From: Geopsychrobacter electrodiphilus DSM 16401
GTDB taxonomy: Bacteria > Desulfobacterota > Desulfuromonadia > Desulfuromonadales > Geopsychrobacteraceae
Reading direction: 5' to 3'
Length of the DNA: 64,000 nucleotides
Assembly: GCF_000384395.1 (NCBI RefSeq)
Contig: NZ_ARWE01000001.1
Location: 62,001 to 126,000 of the forward strand
The notes under the pieces were generated by a model. The model was given only the letters and a program-made list of their open reading frames with translations, had not been told where the DNA came from and did not search any database. Each line of letters begins with the position of its first letter. Positions within the stretch are counted from its first letter, which is position 1. This document shows, piece by piece, positions 8,655 to 17,356 of the stretch. Position numbers and translations under genes: made by a program.

Positions 8655-8949
8655 TTGTCGCGCTAAGAGGTGAAGACAAGCCAGACTGACGGAGCTCATC
8701 CGAAAATACCAATGTGGGGTAATATGTTTTCTGCTGCTTAGCCGCGCTCTTTTTCTTCCTGCTGAAAACGGCATCATGTCTTCAGGTTCGCAGGTGCTAT
8801 AAGTGAAGCAGAAGCGAGACGAATGACGTCCCGAAAAGCCCGATCTCCGGGTTGTGGAACGCGGAAAATCCAGGGCCTTTGGCGACAGGGACATGGAAAA
8901 TATATCTTTTGCAACCGCGGTTTTTTAACGTAAAGGAAGGGGGTTTTAT

Positions 8950-11685
8950 ATGATTGGAGGTAAAGGCAGTTTTCAGGCAGGAAGCGTTTTGAAACGTGCT
9001 CTCAAGGCGTATTTCAGGTTGTGGCTGACACTCTTTATCCTGGTGCTGTCGGGCTGCGGTGGCGGTGGCGGCGGAGGGGTTGGAAACGATCTGGTTTATA
9101 CCGGTCGCCCCACTCAGGCCAGTCTTACCAGCGTCAACGCTATTGAGATGGCGCTGGGGGCCTACAATGGTGGACCAGATATGGCCAGTCTTTCCTTGCC
9201 GGGTGCGAGCCTCCAGGCTCTCACCAACGGCAGAGTTCCCCGGCAATCCGGGTTACTGCAGTATGGCGAGCAGATTCGCCGCCTGGCAGACAAAATAACC
9301 TTCACCAGCCAGACAGCCGCGACCCCCCTCAGCATCCAGACGGCCACAAATACCATCCTCGGCCCCTGTGGTGGCAGCGCAGTCCTGACCCTCAATGTGG
9401 AGACGACGAACGGAATCTTTAATGGAAGCCTGAACTATGCCAACTACTGCGAAGAGGGGATCACGGCTGCAGGGAATCTCAGTCTTTCAGGCAGGGTTGA
9501 TCTGGTGACTCTGGAGCCTCAGCAGATGACGATTTCGTTCAAGCTGCTGACGCTCTCCAACACCGATCAATCCGCAACTATCAGCGGAACTATGGCGTTC
9601 AGCTATGCCTTGCCAGTCGAGACCTCAACCCTGAACTATCTTCTGCGGGATGATGCTTCGGGCAAGATTTGCCGAATTGAGAACTACATTATCCTCACAA
9701 CGGTCGGGGTTAACCAGACCGAGACGCAATATCAGTCAGGCCGCTATTTTCAGCCAGATCTAGGTTATGTTGATCTTGCCAGCAGTTCGTCTTTCGTTGA
9801 AGACCCGACCGCCCTCGGCCCTTCGAGTGGAGAGTTACTGCTCAGCGGGGCGAATTTGAGCAAAACCTCCCTGCGGGCCATTGCCTCCAACGCTTATGAG
9901 GTCTCGACCGATACCAATGGTGACGGAACCTTCGACTGGAACTCAGGCCTGTTGCATTGGAGCAGTATCAATGCTGCCCCCCTCGCCGATGCCGGTCTGG
10001 ATCTGAACGTTGAAACAGGCACACAGGTGGTTCTCGATGGCAGCGGCAGCAGCGATCCCGAAGGTGGCGCCCTGACCTACAGCTGGAGCTTGGTCTCCAA
10101 ACCGTTCGGCAGTTCGGCACTCCTGATTAATCCAACCCTGGTTAATCCCAGGTTCACAGCTGATTACGACGGCAGCTACATGTTAAGTCTCGTCGTCAGC
10201 GACGCGACTATGACCAGCACAGCGGACATGGTCACAGTCACGGCGGCAACGTCAAATTACGCCCCGGTCGCTAACGCCGGATCCGACCAGAATGTTACGA
10301 CCGGGAGTTTGGTCAGTCTTGATGGAAGCGCAAGCACTGACGCCGAGACCAGCCCTTTGAGCTACAGCTGGAGCTTCGCCTCAGTTCCGTCCGGCAGCAG
10401 TGCCCTGCTCTCGGATCCCACCGCCGTAAATCCCAGCTTTACCGCTGATCTGGATGGTCTCTATACCCTGAATCTGGTTGTTAATGACGGGCTGCTGAGC
10501 AGTGCGGTGGACAGCGTGGTGGTGCGGGCCTCGCCGTCAGTGTCAGCAATTCAGCTGCTCATCGACAGTGCCACCGATGGTGAGACAATCCAGGTCGCGC
10601 CGGGAACCTATTATGGGACCATCGATTTTAAGGGCAAGGCGATCAGGGTTGAGAGTCTGAGCGGTCCGGCCGTGACTATCATCGATGGCAACCTGGCTGG
10701 TCCGGTGGTTAGCTTTATCACCGGCGAAGGTGCTTCTTCGATTCTTAGTGGCTTCACCATCCGCAATGGCAGAGCCAGTGACGAAGGTGGCGGGGTCAGC
10801 ATCCAGAGCGCTTCACCGACCCTGACCAACAACATCATCACCATGAATCAGGCCTGCACCGGTTCCGGAATCGCCATCGGCTTCGGTTCACCTCTCATTC
10901 AGGGGAACAGGATCTCGGACAACGTTCAGGCCGGGTGCAGCGGCGGCATTGGCGGTGGAGGGATCAGTCTTCGAGGCAGCGCCGCCGCGCAAATTCTGGA
11001 GAATACTATAAGCAATAATTCCACCGGCAGCAGTGGCGGCGGAATTTCTCTCTTTGCCGCCGGTACTCCTATCATCAGGGGTAACATCATCAGCGGCAAC
11101 CAGAGCGCCAGCGGCGGCGGGATAGAACTAGTGAATTTTTCGGACGCGTTGATTGTTCAGAACCTGATATTCGGCAATACCGCCGGGAGCGGCGGTGGTA
11201 TCCATTGGCTCGTGCCCTCGGGAAACCGAGGTCCTCTGCTGGTCAATAATACAATCGCGGATAATGACAGTCTGCAGGGGTCAGGAATCTATGCCGACGG
11301 CTATGACGTCCAGACGCGCCTGGTCAATAATCTTATAATCGGCAAAAGCGGCCAGACCGCCGTCTACTGCGGTGATTTCAACGACCTGAACCCGCCGCTC
11401 TTCGATTTCAACAACATCTACACCCAGGGCGGCCTGGCCTATGGCGGATTTTGTACCGCCCAGACCGGTCTCAATGGCAACCTCTCGCTGGCTCCTCTCT
11501 TTGTCGCACCCGCCAGCGGGAACTATCATCTGCACTCCAGCTCGCCGGCCGTTGATGCCGGTGACAACAGCGCACCGGATCTGCCAGCAACCGATCCGGA
11601 TGGTGATCTGCGTATCCTGGATGGCAACAATGACAGCAGCGTGATTATTGATATGGGCTGGGACGAATATGCCGCGCCGCTTTAG
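8950..11685 (+). CDS. Large surface lipoprotein with PKD-like domains and a right-handed beta-helix
   Basis: 911 aa. Signal peptide with lipobox LSGC, then a poly-Gly spacer. Residues of about 20-340 are an unrecognised domain. Next come two tandem PKD/K319-type Ig-like repeats of about 90 aa (each starting A-P-ADAG or A-P-VANAGSDQNV and containing LDGS-S-D-E and YSWS). From about 535 to 850 a parallel beta-helix follows with NxI/GNxI-type coils (GGGISL, NTISNN, GNIISGN, NNTIADN), and a C-terminal DAGDNS...DPDGD...DMGWDEY block. It is probably anchored in the outer membrane and exposed, for polysaccharide or surface binding. A GGAAGG-like ribosome site lies close upstream. No catalytic residues are assignable. 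Confidence 0.75.
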   Translation: MIGGKGSFQAGSVLKRALKAYFRLWLTLFILVLSGCGGGGGGGVGNDLVYTGRPTQASLTSVNAIEMALGAYNGGPDMASLSLPGASLQALTNGRVPRQSGLLQYGEQIRRLADKITFTSQTAATPLSIQTATNTILGPCGGSAVLTLNVETTNGIFNGSLNYANYCEEGITAAGNLSLSGRVDLVTLEPQQMTISFKLLTLSNTDQSATISGTMAFSYALPVETSTLNYLLRDDASGKICRIENYIILTTVGVNQTETQYQSGRYFQPDLGYVDLASSSSFVEDPTALGPSSGELLLSGANLSKTSLRAIASNAYEVSTDTNGDGTFDWNSGLLHWSSINAAPLADAGLDLNVETGTQVVLDGSGSSDPEGGALTYSWSLVSKPFGSSALLINPTLVNPRFTADYDGSYMLSLVVSDATMTSTADMVTVTAATSNYAPVANAGSDQNVTTGSLVSLDGSASTDAETSPLSYSWSFASVPSGSSALLSDPTAVNPSFTADLDGLYTLNLVVNDGLLSSAVDSVVVRASPSVSAIQLLIDSATDGETIQVAPGTYYGTIDFKGKAIRVESLSGPAVTIIDGNLAGPVVSFITGEGASSILSGFTIRNGRASDEGGGVSIQSASPTLTNNIITMNQACTGSGIAIGFGSPLIQGNRISDNVQAGCSGGIGGGGISLRGSAAAQILENTISNNSTGSSGGGISLFAAGTPIIRGNIISGNQSASGGGIELVNFSDALIVQNLIFGNTAGSGGGIHWLVPSGNRGPLLVNNTIADNDSLQGSGIYADGYDVQTRLVNNLIIGKSGQTAVYCGDFNDLNPPLFDFNNIYTQGGLAYGGFCTAQTGLNGNLSLAPLFVAPASGNYHLHSSSPAVDAGDNSAPDLPATDPDGDLRILDGNNDSSVIIDMGWDEYAAPL

Positions 11686-11721
11686 CGCATTCTCGTCAGA
11701 GTCAATAATTCACTGAAATTG

Positions 11722-11757
11722 TTCAAGGGCGCCAGCGGTCAAGCTGACGCCCTTGAA
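11722..11757. terminator. Bidirectional hairpin terminator between convergent genes
   Basis: TTCAAGGGCG-c-CAGC pairs with GCTG-a-CGCCCTTGAA around the loop GGTCAA: 14 pairs with one mismatch. It sits between the beta-helix lipoprotein (+) and cfa (-). T-runs are short, so termination strength is uncertain. Confidence 0.6.
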
Positions 11758-11856
11758 GCTTTAACCTGTTCGAAGTGTACTCAAAACCAAAGAGGTCAAG
11801 TCTTCTGCTGGTTTATGCTGACGACGGTGGACTTGACTTTCCTCTCCTCAGCGCAC

Positions 11857-12975
11857 TTAACGTGGCGCCCGATAGCCTCCCGGAACCCCGTTTTTAGAAA
11901 AAACAATCTGCCAGAGCTGGTTTTTCCGGGCGCGGAAAGTTCCGGCGCTGCAGAGCAGGTAGTAGCACCACATCCGATAAAAGCGCTGGTCGTAAGATTG
12001 CTTGAGCTCGGGCCAGGCGGCGACAAAGTTTTCATGCCAGGCCATGAGCGTTTTGTCGTAGTCGACGCCGAAGTTATGCCAGTCTTCGATTATGAATGTC
12101 CCTTCGCTGGCGGTGGTAATCTGTTTTGCCGAGGGGAGCAGGCCTTTGGGGAAGATGTAGCGTTCAATCCAGGGGTCGACGATGATGACCGATTTGTTGC
12201 TGCCGATGGTTTGCAGCAGAAAGAGCCCGTCTTCCTTGAGCATCCGGGCGACAGTTGTCATGTATTTGCGGTAGTTTTTATAGCCGACGTGCTCGAACAT
12301 GCCGATAGACAGAATCCGGTCAAACGATCCGCTGATTGCTCCGTAATCCTGTAACAGAATCTTCACCGGCAGGTTCTGGCATTGCTCCTGTGCCAGATGG
12401 GCCTGTTCGGCCGAGACGGTACAGCCGACGACTTCGACGTCATAGCGCTCGGCAATATACTTACTCGTTCCGCCCCAACCGCAGCCGATATCCAGGACGC
12501 GCATCCCCGCCTGCAGACCGAGCTTGCGACAGATCAGATCAAGTTTATTTTCCTGGGCCTGTTCCAGGGTGCTGGCCTCTGGCCAGTAGCCGCAACTGTA
12601 GATCATTCTGGAGTCAAGCATCTGGCGGTAGAGATCATTGCCGATATCGTAGTGAGCCGGGCCGATCTGGAACGCCCGGCTGCCGCGCTGACGGTTACTC
12701 AGTTTGGCTTGCAGAATATCAACCACAACCGCCGGGGCGCGAAATTTGCGATCGAGCTCGGCGGCCATGAATCGGCAAATAAACTGGTCGAGGCGGGGAC
12801 AATCCCACCAGCCGTCCATGTAGGCTTCGCCGGCACCGATGGTTCCCTGGGCCAGGACTCTATGGAAAAGGCTTGGTTGGTGAACCTGAATGTCCCAGGG
12901 TTGATCCCCATCGACCCGGATATTGGCGAGAGCCAGCAAGGATTCAACCCGCTTGCGGAAGCTGTTAGTGGTCAT
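11857..12975 (-). CDS. cfa: Cyclopropane-fatty-acyl-phospholipid synthase
   Basis: 372 aa, close to E. coli Cfa (382). Transfers methylene from SAM to double bonds of membrane phospholipid acyl chains. Seen: an N-terminal lipid-binding domain (VHQPSLFHRVLAQGTIGAGE, YMDGWWDC), the family block HYDIGNDLY, SAM motif VLDIGCGWGG, SIGMFEHVGYKNY, and the C-terminal EDWHNFGVDYDKTLMAWHENF with FYRMWCYYLL. All are hallmarks of Cfa. A strong GGAGGG site precedes the ATG at 12975. It appears to be transcribed alone. Confidence 0.95.
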   Translation of the reverse strand: MTTNSFRKRVESLLALANIRVDGDQPWDIQVHQPSLFHRVLAQGTIGAGEAYMDGWWDCPRLDQFICRFMAAELDRKFRAPAVVVDILQAKLSNRQRGSRAFQIGPAHYDIGNDLYRQMLDSRMIYSCGYWPEASTLEQAQENKLDLICRKLGLQAGMRVLDIGCGWGGTSKYIAERYDVEVVGCTVSAEQAHLAQEQCQNLPVKILLQDYGAISGSFDRILSIGMFEHVGYKNYRKYMTTVARMLKEDGLFLLQTIGSNKSVIIVDPWIERYIFPKGLLPSAKQITTASEGTFIIEDWHNFGVDYDKTLMAWHENFVAAWPELKQSYDQRFYRMWCYYLLCSAGTFRARKNQLWQIVFSKNGVPGGYRAPR

Positions 12976-13056
12976 GGTTCCCTCCTCTCTGCTTGAAGAC
13001 CAGCCTACGTTCTGCGGACCAGGTGAACGCCGAGCGTCATCCGGGTGATCCTCAGC

Positions 13057-13177
13057 TTGATACCTCTGCCCGCCACCAGAGTATCAATTCTAATGTTTGG
13101 CGCGAGGATTTCAACTCTCAACGGAATTTGGAAAACAGCGTGATAACCCCACCACTTATGGATAGGTGGATTTTTTT
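13057..13177 (+). other. Two hairpins with plus-strand terminator signature in the cfa-ferredoxin gap
   Basis: In this gap TTGATAC-c-TCTG pairs with CAGAGTATCAA (13057-13087), and CCACC pairs with GGTGG (13149-13169) followed by ATTTTTTT. The T-run is on the plus strand, yet no plus-strand gene lies upstream. The hairpins could end a small unannotated RNA or act as the 3' end of the minus-strand fatty-acid operon. Confidence 0.3.
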
Positions 13178-13261
13178 GCAAGGCGGCGATATTTCTTGCC
13201 TGGGTGAGATGGGGAAAGATCTAATTGTGTCTGATAACCAGTATGTTTCGATCCAGGCAGG

Positions 13262-13474
13262 TCAGGGCAGTTCCAGACTCTGTCGCGGACAGGCCGGCAG
13301 ACAGGCGCCACAAAGAGTGCAGCGCTGAGAATCAACCTGGGCCAGCTTGCGCCCCCAGCCGCCCGGGTGTTCGCTGTTTAAAGTCAAGGCACCGACCGGG
13401 CAGGCCGCGAGGCAACCGCCACAGCCGGTGCAATTGTTGAGAACCTTGAGTTCGGAAGGTGGCGCGCTGTTTAT
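13262..13474 (-). CDS. Small 2[4Fe-4S] ferredoxin, probable ATA start
   Basis: A 70-aa reading frame with two full cluster motifs: CTGCGGCLAACP and CTLCGACLPACP. It has no ATG, GTG or TTG before the first motif. The likely start is ATA at 13474-13472, which overlaps the TAA stop of the upstream YciI gene as ATAA, with an AAAAGG sequence about 10 nt upstream. This mirrors the ATGA coupling seen elsewhere in the operon. Non-standard initiation or a base error are both possible. It is the last gene of the fatty-acid operon, and presumably an electron carrier linked to the Fe-S protein and acyl-CoA dehydrogenases upstream. Confidence 0.75.
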   Translation of the reverse strand: MNSAPPSELKVLNNCTGCGGCLAACPVGALTLNSEHPGGWGRKLAQVDSQRCTLCGACLPACPRQSLELP

Positions 13475-13749
13475 GGCAGCACCTTTTTCCAGGGCTGGAT
13501 GATAACCTTTTCGAACAGACCAGCCTTGGCGTAGGGGTCGTTAGCCGCAAAGGCTTCGGCCTCGGCGAGATCGGCCAGCTCGAGAATGACCAGTGACCCG
13601 TTCATGTTTTCGCCGGCATCCAGGGTCGGACCGGCGGCCTGCAGTCTTTCGCCGAAACTCTTGAGGTAGGCGACATGTTCTGGACGATTGTCCATGCGGG
13701 TTTGCAGATGGTCGGGCTTGTCGAAGGCGTGGATAAGAAACAGCATCAA
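13471..13749 (-). CDS. YciI-like protein
   Basis: 92 aa matching the small YciI/DGPF-related family (dimeric alpha-beta barrel fold). Seen: an N-terminal beta strand MLFLIHAFDKPD, HVAYLKSFGERLQAAGPTLD, the central GSLVILELADLAEAEAFAANDPY typical of the family, and the end of the fold at KVIIQPWKKVLP. Residues 1 and 2 are both Met, so either may be used. The biochemical role of most YciI proteins is unknown. Here it is the penultimate gene of the fatty-acid operon, overlapping the ferredoxin start. Confidence 0.8.
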   Translation of the reverse strand: MMLFLIHAFDKPDHLQTRMDNRPEHVAYLKSFGERLQAAGPTLDAGENMNGSLVILELADLAEAEAFAANDPYAKAGLFEKVIIQPWKKVLP

Positions 13750-13833
13750 TTTTCTCCGTCGGGTATGGGGTCAGAATTTATCCGCTGATTGTCGATGCCA
13801 CCCGCACCTTTGTCAAGGTTTCCACTTGTCGGA

Positions 13834-15000
13834 TTATTTCGGCAGCAACTTCCGCACTCTCTGCCTGACCCCGTCGATCACAAAGGGCGTCATCCGGTGT
13901 TTCTCTTTTAATATCTGTTTGAACAGCTCTTTTTTCTTGTTGGGAATGAGCGGTTCGGTCACCGGCACCATGTGCAGTGCAGCTTGGGGGCAGGTTGAAA
14001 TGCACGCGCCGCAGCCGAGGCAGGAAGCTTCCGAGATGCTCAGGTGACGTAATTTTCCGCTGACCTTTATCTCAAGCGCCTTAACGTTGCAGGCCTTGGC
14101 GCAGAGACTGCAACTGGTGCATTTTTGTGGGTCGACCGCGACTTGAAAACCAGTTTTTCCAATTCCTGCGGTGTAACCGGCCTGCACCCCGGCGAGCAGT
14201 TCGCAGCAGCAGGAGCAGCAGTTGCAGATGAAGCTCGGCTTGTGGCGGATATTGTCGGTGATGTGGGTCAGGTTGAATCCCCGCGCCCTGTCGATCACCG
14301 CCAGCAGTTCATCGACAGTCTTCTCTTCGGCAAAGCCGCGGCGTGCCATGAATTTTGCGGCGCTGCCGAGGGAGATGCAGATCCCCTCGATCGGCGCACC
14401 CTTCACGCAGTTTTCGTCGAGATGCTCCTTCTTGTGGCGACAGTAGCAGAGGCCGACCGCGCCGCCACCCGACTTGCGGATGATCTCGCGCGCGCCTTCA
14501 TAGCTGGTGACCTGAGAGCTGACCGGGATGGCTTCCTCGTAGGCCAGCGTGCGGGTCAGGGGCGTCTTGCTGCCGAAGAACTCGCTGGCCTGACCGTTCT
14601 GCGGATCCTCATAGAGGTATTCCCCCATCAGCCTGGCCAGTTCGGCCAGCGGCAGATCAGCGCGCTGCTTCATGAAGGTGAACTCGAAGAAACCGATCAA
14701 CCCCGGCAGAAGCAGGTAGTAGACCACCCCCTTGTGCGGCATGTCGATAACCAGCCCCTTGTTGGCCATGGTTTCGAGCAGAGCGGCCAAGGGCTCGGCC
14801 GCATAGCCGGTGCGCTTGGCCAGTTCGGCGAGGGTCGCCTCATGCAGCGGAAAGCGCGAGGCGACGAAGGCCTCTTCCTCGCTGAAGAGGATCGCCAGAA
14901 TCTGGCGCAGCTTGTCGTTGTCGACCAGCCCGATCGGGTATTTGTTGAGCCGGTCGATCAGCGGCACGATGCTGCTTTTGCTGGTGCTGTGGTGTCCCAT
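13834..15000 (-). CDS. Fe-S electron-transfer protein with N-terminal winged-helix-like region
   Basis: 388 aa. Residues 1-115 look like a winged-helix region (LAILFSEEEAFVASRFPLHE, ATLAELAKRTG). A middle section carries cysteines GLCYCRHKK...C, and CNCCSCCCELL follows. The C-terminal ferredoxin domain has CTSCSLCAKAC and CLGCGACISTCP, two [4Fe-4S] clusters. The protein probably takes electrons from the acyl-CoA dehydrogenase or ETF branch. Similar wHTH-ferredoxin proteins are, to my recollection, common in Desulfobacterota but uncharacterised. It lies 42 bp downstream of the second acyl-CoA dehydrogenase. Whether the helical region binds DNA or only packs against clusters cannot be told. Confidence 0.75.
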   Translation of the reverse strand: MGHHSTSKSSIVPLIDRLNKYPIGLVDNDKLRQILAILFSEEEAFVASRFPLHEATLAELAKRTGYAAEPLAALLETMANKGLVIDMPHKGVVYYLLLPGLIGFFEFTFMKQRADLPLAELARLMGEYLYEDPQNGQASEFFGSKTPLTRTLAYEEAIPVSSQVTSYEGAREIIRKSGGGAVGLCYCRHKKEHLDENCVKGAPIEGICISLGSAAKFMARRGFAEEKTVDELLAVIDRARGFNLTHITDNIRHKPSFICNCCSCCCELLAGVQAGYTAGIGKTGFQVAVDPQKCTSCSLCAKACNVKALEIKVSGKLRHLSISEASCLGCGACISTCPQAALHMVPVTEPLIPNKKKELFKQILKEKHRMTPFVIDGVRQRVRKLLPK

Positions 15001-15042
15001 GGGAAAGCCTTTTACTGGTGATATGGGTTTTCAGCGGTGGTC

Positions 15043-16743
15043 TTATGCCGGCATCAGGTAGCTATCCTTGAGCGCCAGCACTTCTTGCCAGAGTTGTTCA
15101 AACTCGGACTCATCGCGCGAAGGTTTTATCAACATCTGGCGGAACAGTTCTTCCTGCTCTTTGCTGTTGGCGTGATCGGTGACCATCTGCAGGGCGTAGC
15201 CAGCAAAGTCGCGGACTAAAAGGGCGAAGATCTGATCAAGCATCCGATCTTCAAGCCTATAGACGGCGGCGTTTTCGAGGATCAGCTGGGCATAGGGGAC
15301 GAGGGTGAAGAGCTCCCCGGCAGCGAGCATATAGCCGCTGTCGGCCCGCTGTTCGCGGCTGGGTGCCGCCGCGATCAACAGTTTCCGCAAGAGTTCGGCC
15401 TGGGTGACAAACAGTTGCACGTTAGGCAGCTTCACACCTTTAAACGCCAGGCGCCAGTCGGGGAAGCGCACGCTGGCCAGCTTGCCGGTCTGCTGACGGA
15501 AGAGATATCCATCATCGCCGGCCTGATCCTGACGCGGCACCGCGGGGAAATCGACCGGGTTGAAGAAGTAGTTCTGGATGAACTTGAGGATCAGCGCCAT
15601 GTTGACGTGGGTGGTCCCTTCGAGTTTCGGCAGCATGCCGATATCGCGGATCGCCATCTCGAACCAGGTCTGCTGCTCGAACCCCTTGGCGGCGATCACC
15701 TCGTGCAGCAGGCCGACGCAGAGCTCCCCCTCGCCGGTAACCTTCATCTTGACGATCGGGTTGAAGAGCAGATAGCGCCGGTCGGCATCATTGGCTACGC
15801 GCAGGTAATCGGCGGTGCGCATGGCGAAGAGCTTCATGGCGTGCAGCCGCGCGTAGGTCTCAACAAAGAGGCGCTTGACATGCGGGAAATCGGTGACGTT
15901 CATGTTGTAGAGCTGGCGATTGCCGGCATGGTTGAGCGCTTCGTAGAAGCAGTGGGTGGCGATGCCGAGCGAGGCGCAGCCCAGCTCGTACTTGCCGATG
16001 TTGACCGTGTTGAGCGCCGCGTTCCAGGCCGCATCACCGCGCAGCAGGATATCCGCCTCAGTGATCGGGTAATCGTGCAGGGCGTACTCGGCGACATAGG
16101 CCTGCCGTACTCCTGAGGTGTCGATTTTCTGTACGCACTCGTAGGCCGGGTGATCGCTTGCGACGACGAAAAACACATATTCGCCGCTCCCCTCGATCTT
16201 GCCGAAGGTCGAGACCAGCGCCGCACAGTTACCGTTGCCGATATAGTATTTTCTGCCCTGCGCCAGATAGCTGCCATCGGCCTGCGGCACGAGCAGCATT
16301 TCGGATGAATAGAGGTCGGCCCCGTGTGCCTGCTCCGAAAGCCCGAAGGCGAAGATGCCTCCTTCACGCAACAGCCTGGCCGTCCGGGTTTTCAACGCTT
16401 CGTTGTCCCCCATCCAGATCGGGCCTAAGCCCAAAATGCTGACCTGCCAGGCGTACCAGTAGCAGAGTCCGTAAAAGGCCAGCACCTCGTTGAAATGGCT
16501 GATGCGCCACATATCCCAGCGGCTGTTTTCGCCGCCGTAAGCCGCCGGGGTGAGCAGGTCGGCGAAGACCTCTTCCTGCTGGATGAAGTTCAGAAAGTCC
16601 TCATACCAGACCATGCTCTGATCATCTTCCTTAATCCTCTTCAGGCCTTTGGTTTCAAAGAAGGCGATGGTCTTTTCGACCAGCTCGCGTGAACGCAGGT
16701 CAGCATGTACCCGCTGATAATTGTGGGGGTTGAATAAGAGCAT
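15043..16743 (-). CDS. Acyl-CoA dehydrogenase family protein, divergent
   Basis: 566 aa, FAD-dependent acyl-CoA dehydrogenase fold. Seen: an N-terminal helical domain, the middle beta domain with GIFAFGLSEQAHGADLYSSE and GRKYYIGNGNCAALVSTFGK (substrate and flavin loop), and a C-terminal helical domain with KYELGCASLGIATHCFYEAL and LPKLEGTTHVNMALI. The latter is in place of the usual EGTNEI, so the catalytic glutamate region resembles but does not copy the canonical one. It is longer than standard 380-aa enzymes, with about 130 extra C-terminal residues. Second dehydrogenase of this operon, perhaps for a different chain length or a branched substrate. Confidence 0.85.
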   Translation of the reverse strand: MLLFNPHNYQRVHADLRSRELVEKTIAFFETKGLKRIKEDDQSMVWYEDFLNFIQQEEVFADLLTPAAYGGENSRWDMWRISHFNEVLAFYGLCYWYAWQVSILGLGPIWMGDNEALKTRTARLLREGGIFAFGLSEQAHGADLYSSEMLLVPQADGSYLAQGRKYYIGNGNCAALVSTFGKIEGSGEYVFFVVASDHPAYECVQKIDTSGVRQAYVAEYALHDYPITEADILLRGDAAWNAALNTVNIGKYELGCASLGIATHCFYEALNHAGNRQLYNMNVTDFPHVKRLFVETYARLHAMKLFAMRTADYLRVANDADRRYLLFNPIVKMKVTGEGELCVGLLHEVIAAKGFEQQTWFEMAIRDIGMLPKLEGTTHVNMALILKFIQNYFFNPVDFPAVPRQDQAGDDGYLFRQQTGKLASVRFPDWRLAFKGVKLPNVQLFVTQAELLRKLLIAAAPSREQRADSGYMLAAGELFTLVPYAQLILENAAVYRLEDRMLDQIFALLVRDFAGYALQMVTDHANSKEQEELFRQMLIKPSRDESEFEQLWQEVLALKDSYLMPA

Positions 16744-16774
16744 TTACTTCTCCGGGCTGTTCAGCTGGGCGGGT

Positions 16775-17335
16775 TCAATATTTCCCGAGCATGCCGTCTT
16801 TCATATCTTCGTCGGCGGGCTCTTTGCCGATGTAGATCAGCAGGATCGCCTTGGCCAGATTGGCCGACTGGATCGTTCCGAGTTGTCGGCCGTTATGGCT
16901 GACAATGACCTGGTTGTCGGCGGTGATCGCCAGGTCGACCTGATCCTTCTTCACGAAATCCGCATCAAACAGGCCAAGAAATTGTATAACCGCCGGATCT
17001 TTAATCAGCTCGGGGCTGTTCTTCTCGATCCCTTCGGCGAAGCCACCAACGATTTTTTCTTTTTCGACCTTGCTGTAGAGGAAGTTCATGCGCAGCAGTT
17101 TGCCCCCTGTACCATCGATGACCTGAGCGGTAGTTGTGGCTTTTTGCGCGGTGTAGAGCGAGCCGACGTAGATCTTGAAGAAGAACTTTTTACGGATACC
17201 GTAGCCGTTAAGTTGTAGCTGCTGTCCGCCGATCTCGACCTTCTCGGGCAGTTGGACCCCGGCGACTTCGAGGGCAAAAGCGGGTTGAATCAGCAGTCCA
17301 ATAAAAACCAGGGTTAACAGAATACGTTTCATCAT
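16775..17335 (-). CDS. Exported chalcone-isomerase-fold protein
   Basis: 186 aa with a clear signal peptide (hydrophobic to about residue 21, cleavage near AFA-LEV). The mature part starts LEVAGVQLPEKVEIGGQQLQ and contains GYGIRKKFFFKIYVGSLYT, the signature of the bacterial chalcone isomerase-like family (Chalcone_3). Later it has FLYSKVEKEKIVGGFAEGIE and a C-terminal VSHNGRQLG. In plants, non-enzymatic CHI-fold proteins bind fatty acids. Placement inside a beta-oxidation operon suggests that this periplasmic protein handles fatty acids too (inference). It lies between a hotdog protein and an acyl-CoA dehydrogenase in the same direction. Confidence 0.8.
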   Translation of the reverse strand: MMKRILLTLVFIGLLIQPAFALEVAGVQLPEKVEIGGQQLQLNGYGIRKKFFFKIYVGSLYTAQKATTTAQVIDGTGGKLLRMNFLYSKVEKEKIVGGFAEGIEKNSPELIKDPAVIQFLGLFDADFVKKDQVDLAITADNQVIVSHNGRQLGTIQSANLAKAILLIYIGKEPADEDMKDGMLGKY

Positions 17336-17356
17336 GAGCTCCTCTGTGGGTGGATT

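Noticed and set aside
8655-8949. A GEMM (cyclic di-GMP) riboswitch upstream of the beta-helix lipoprotein
   Set aside because: The gap was scanned for the conserved GEMM core; no match or tetraloop receptor was found. I see no gene in this 295-bp gap.
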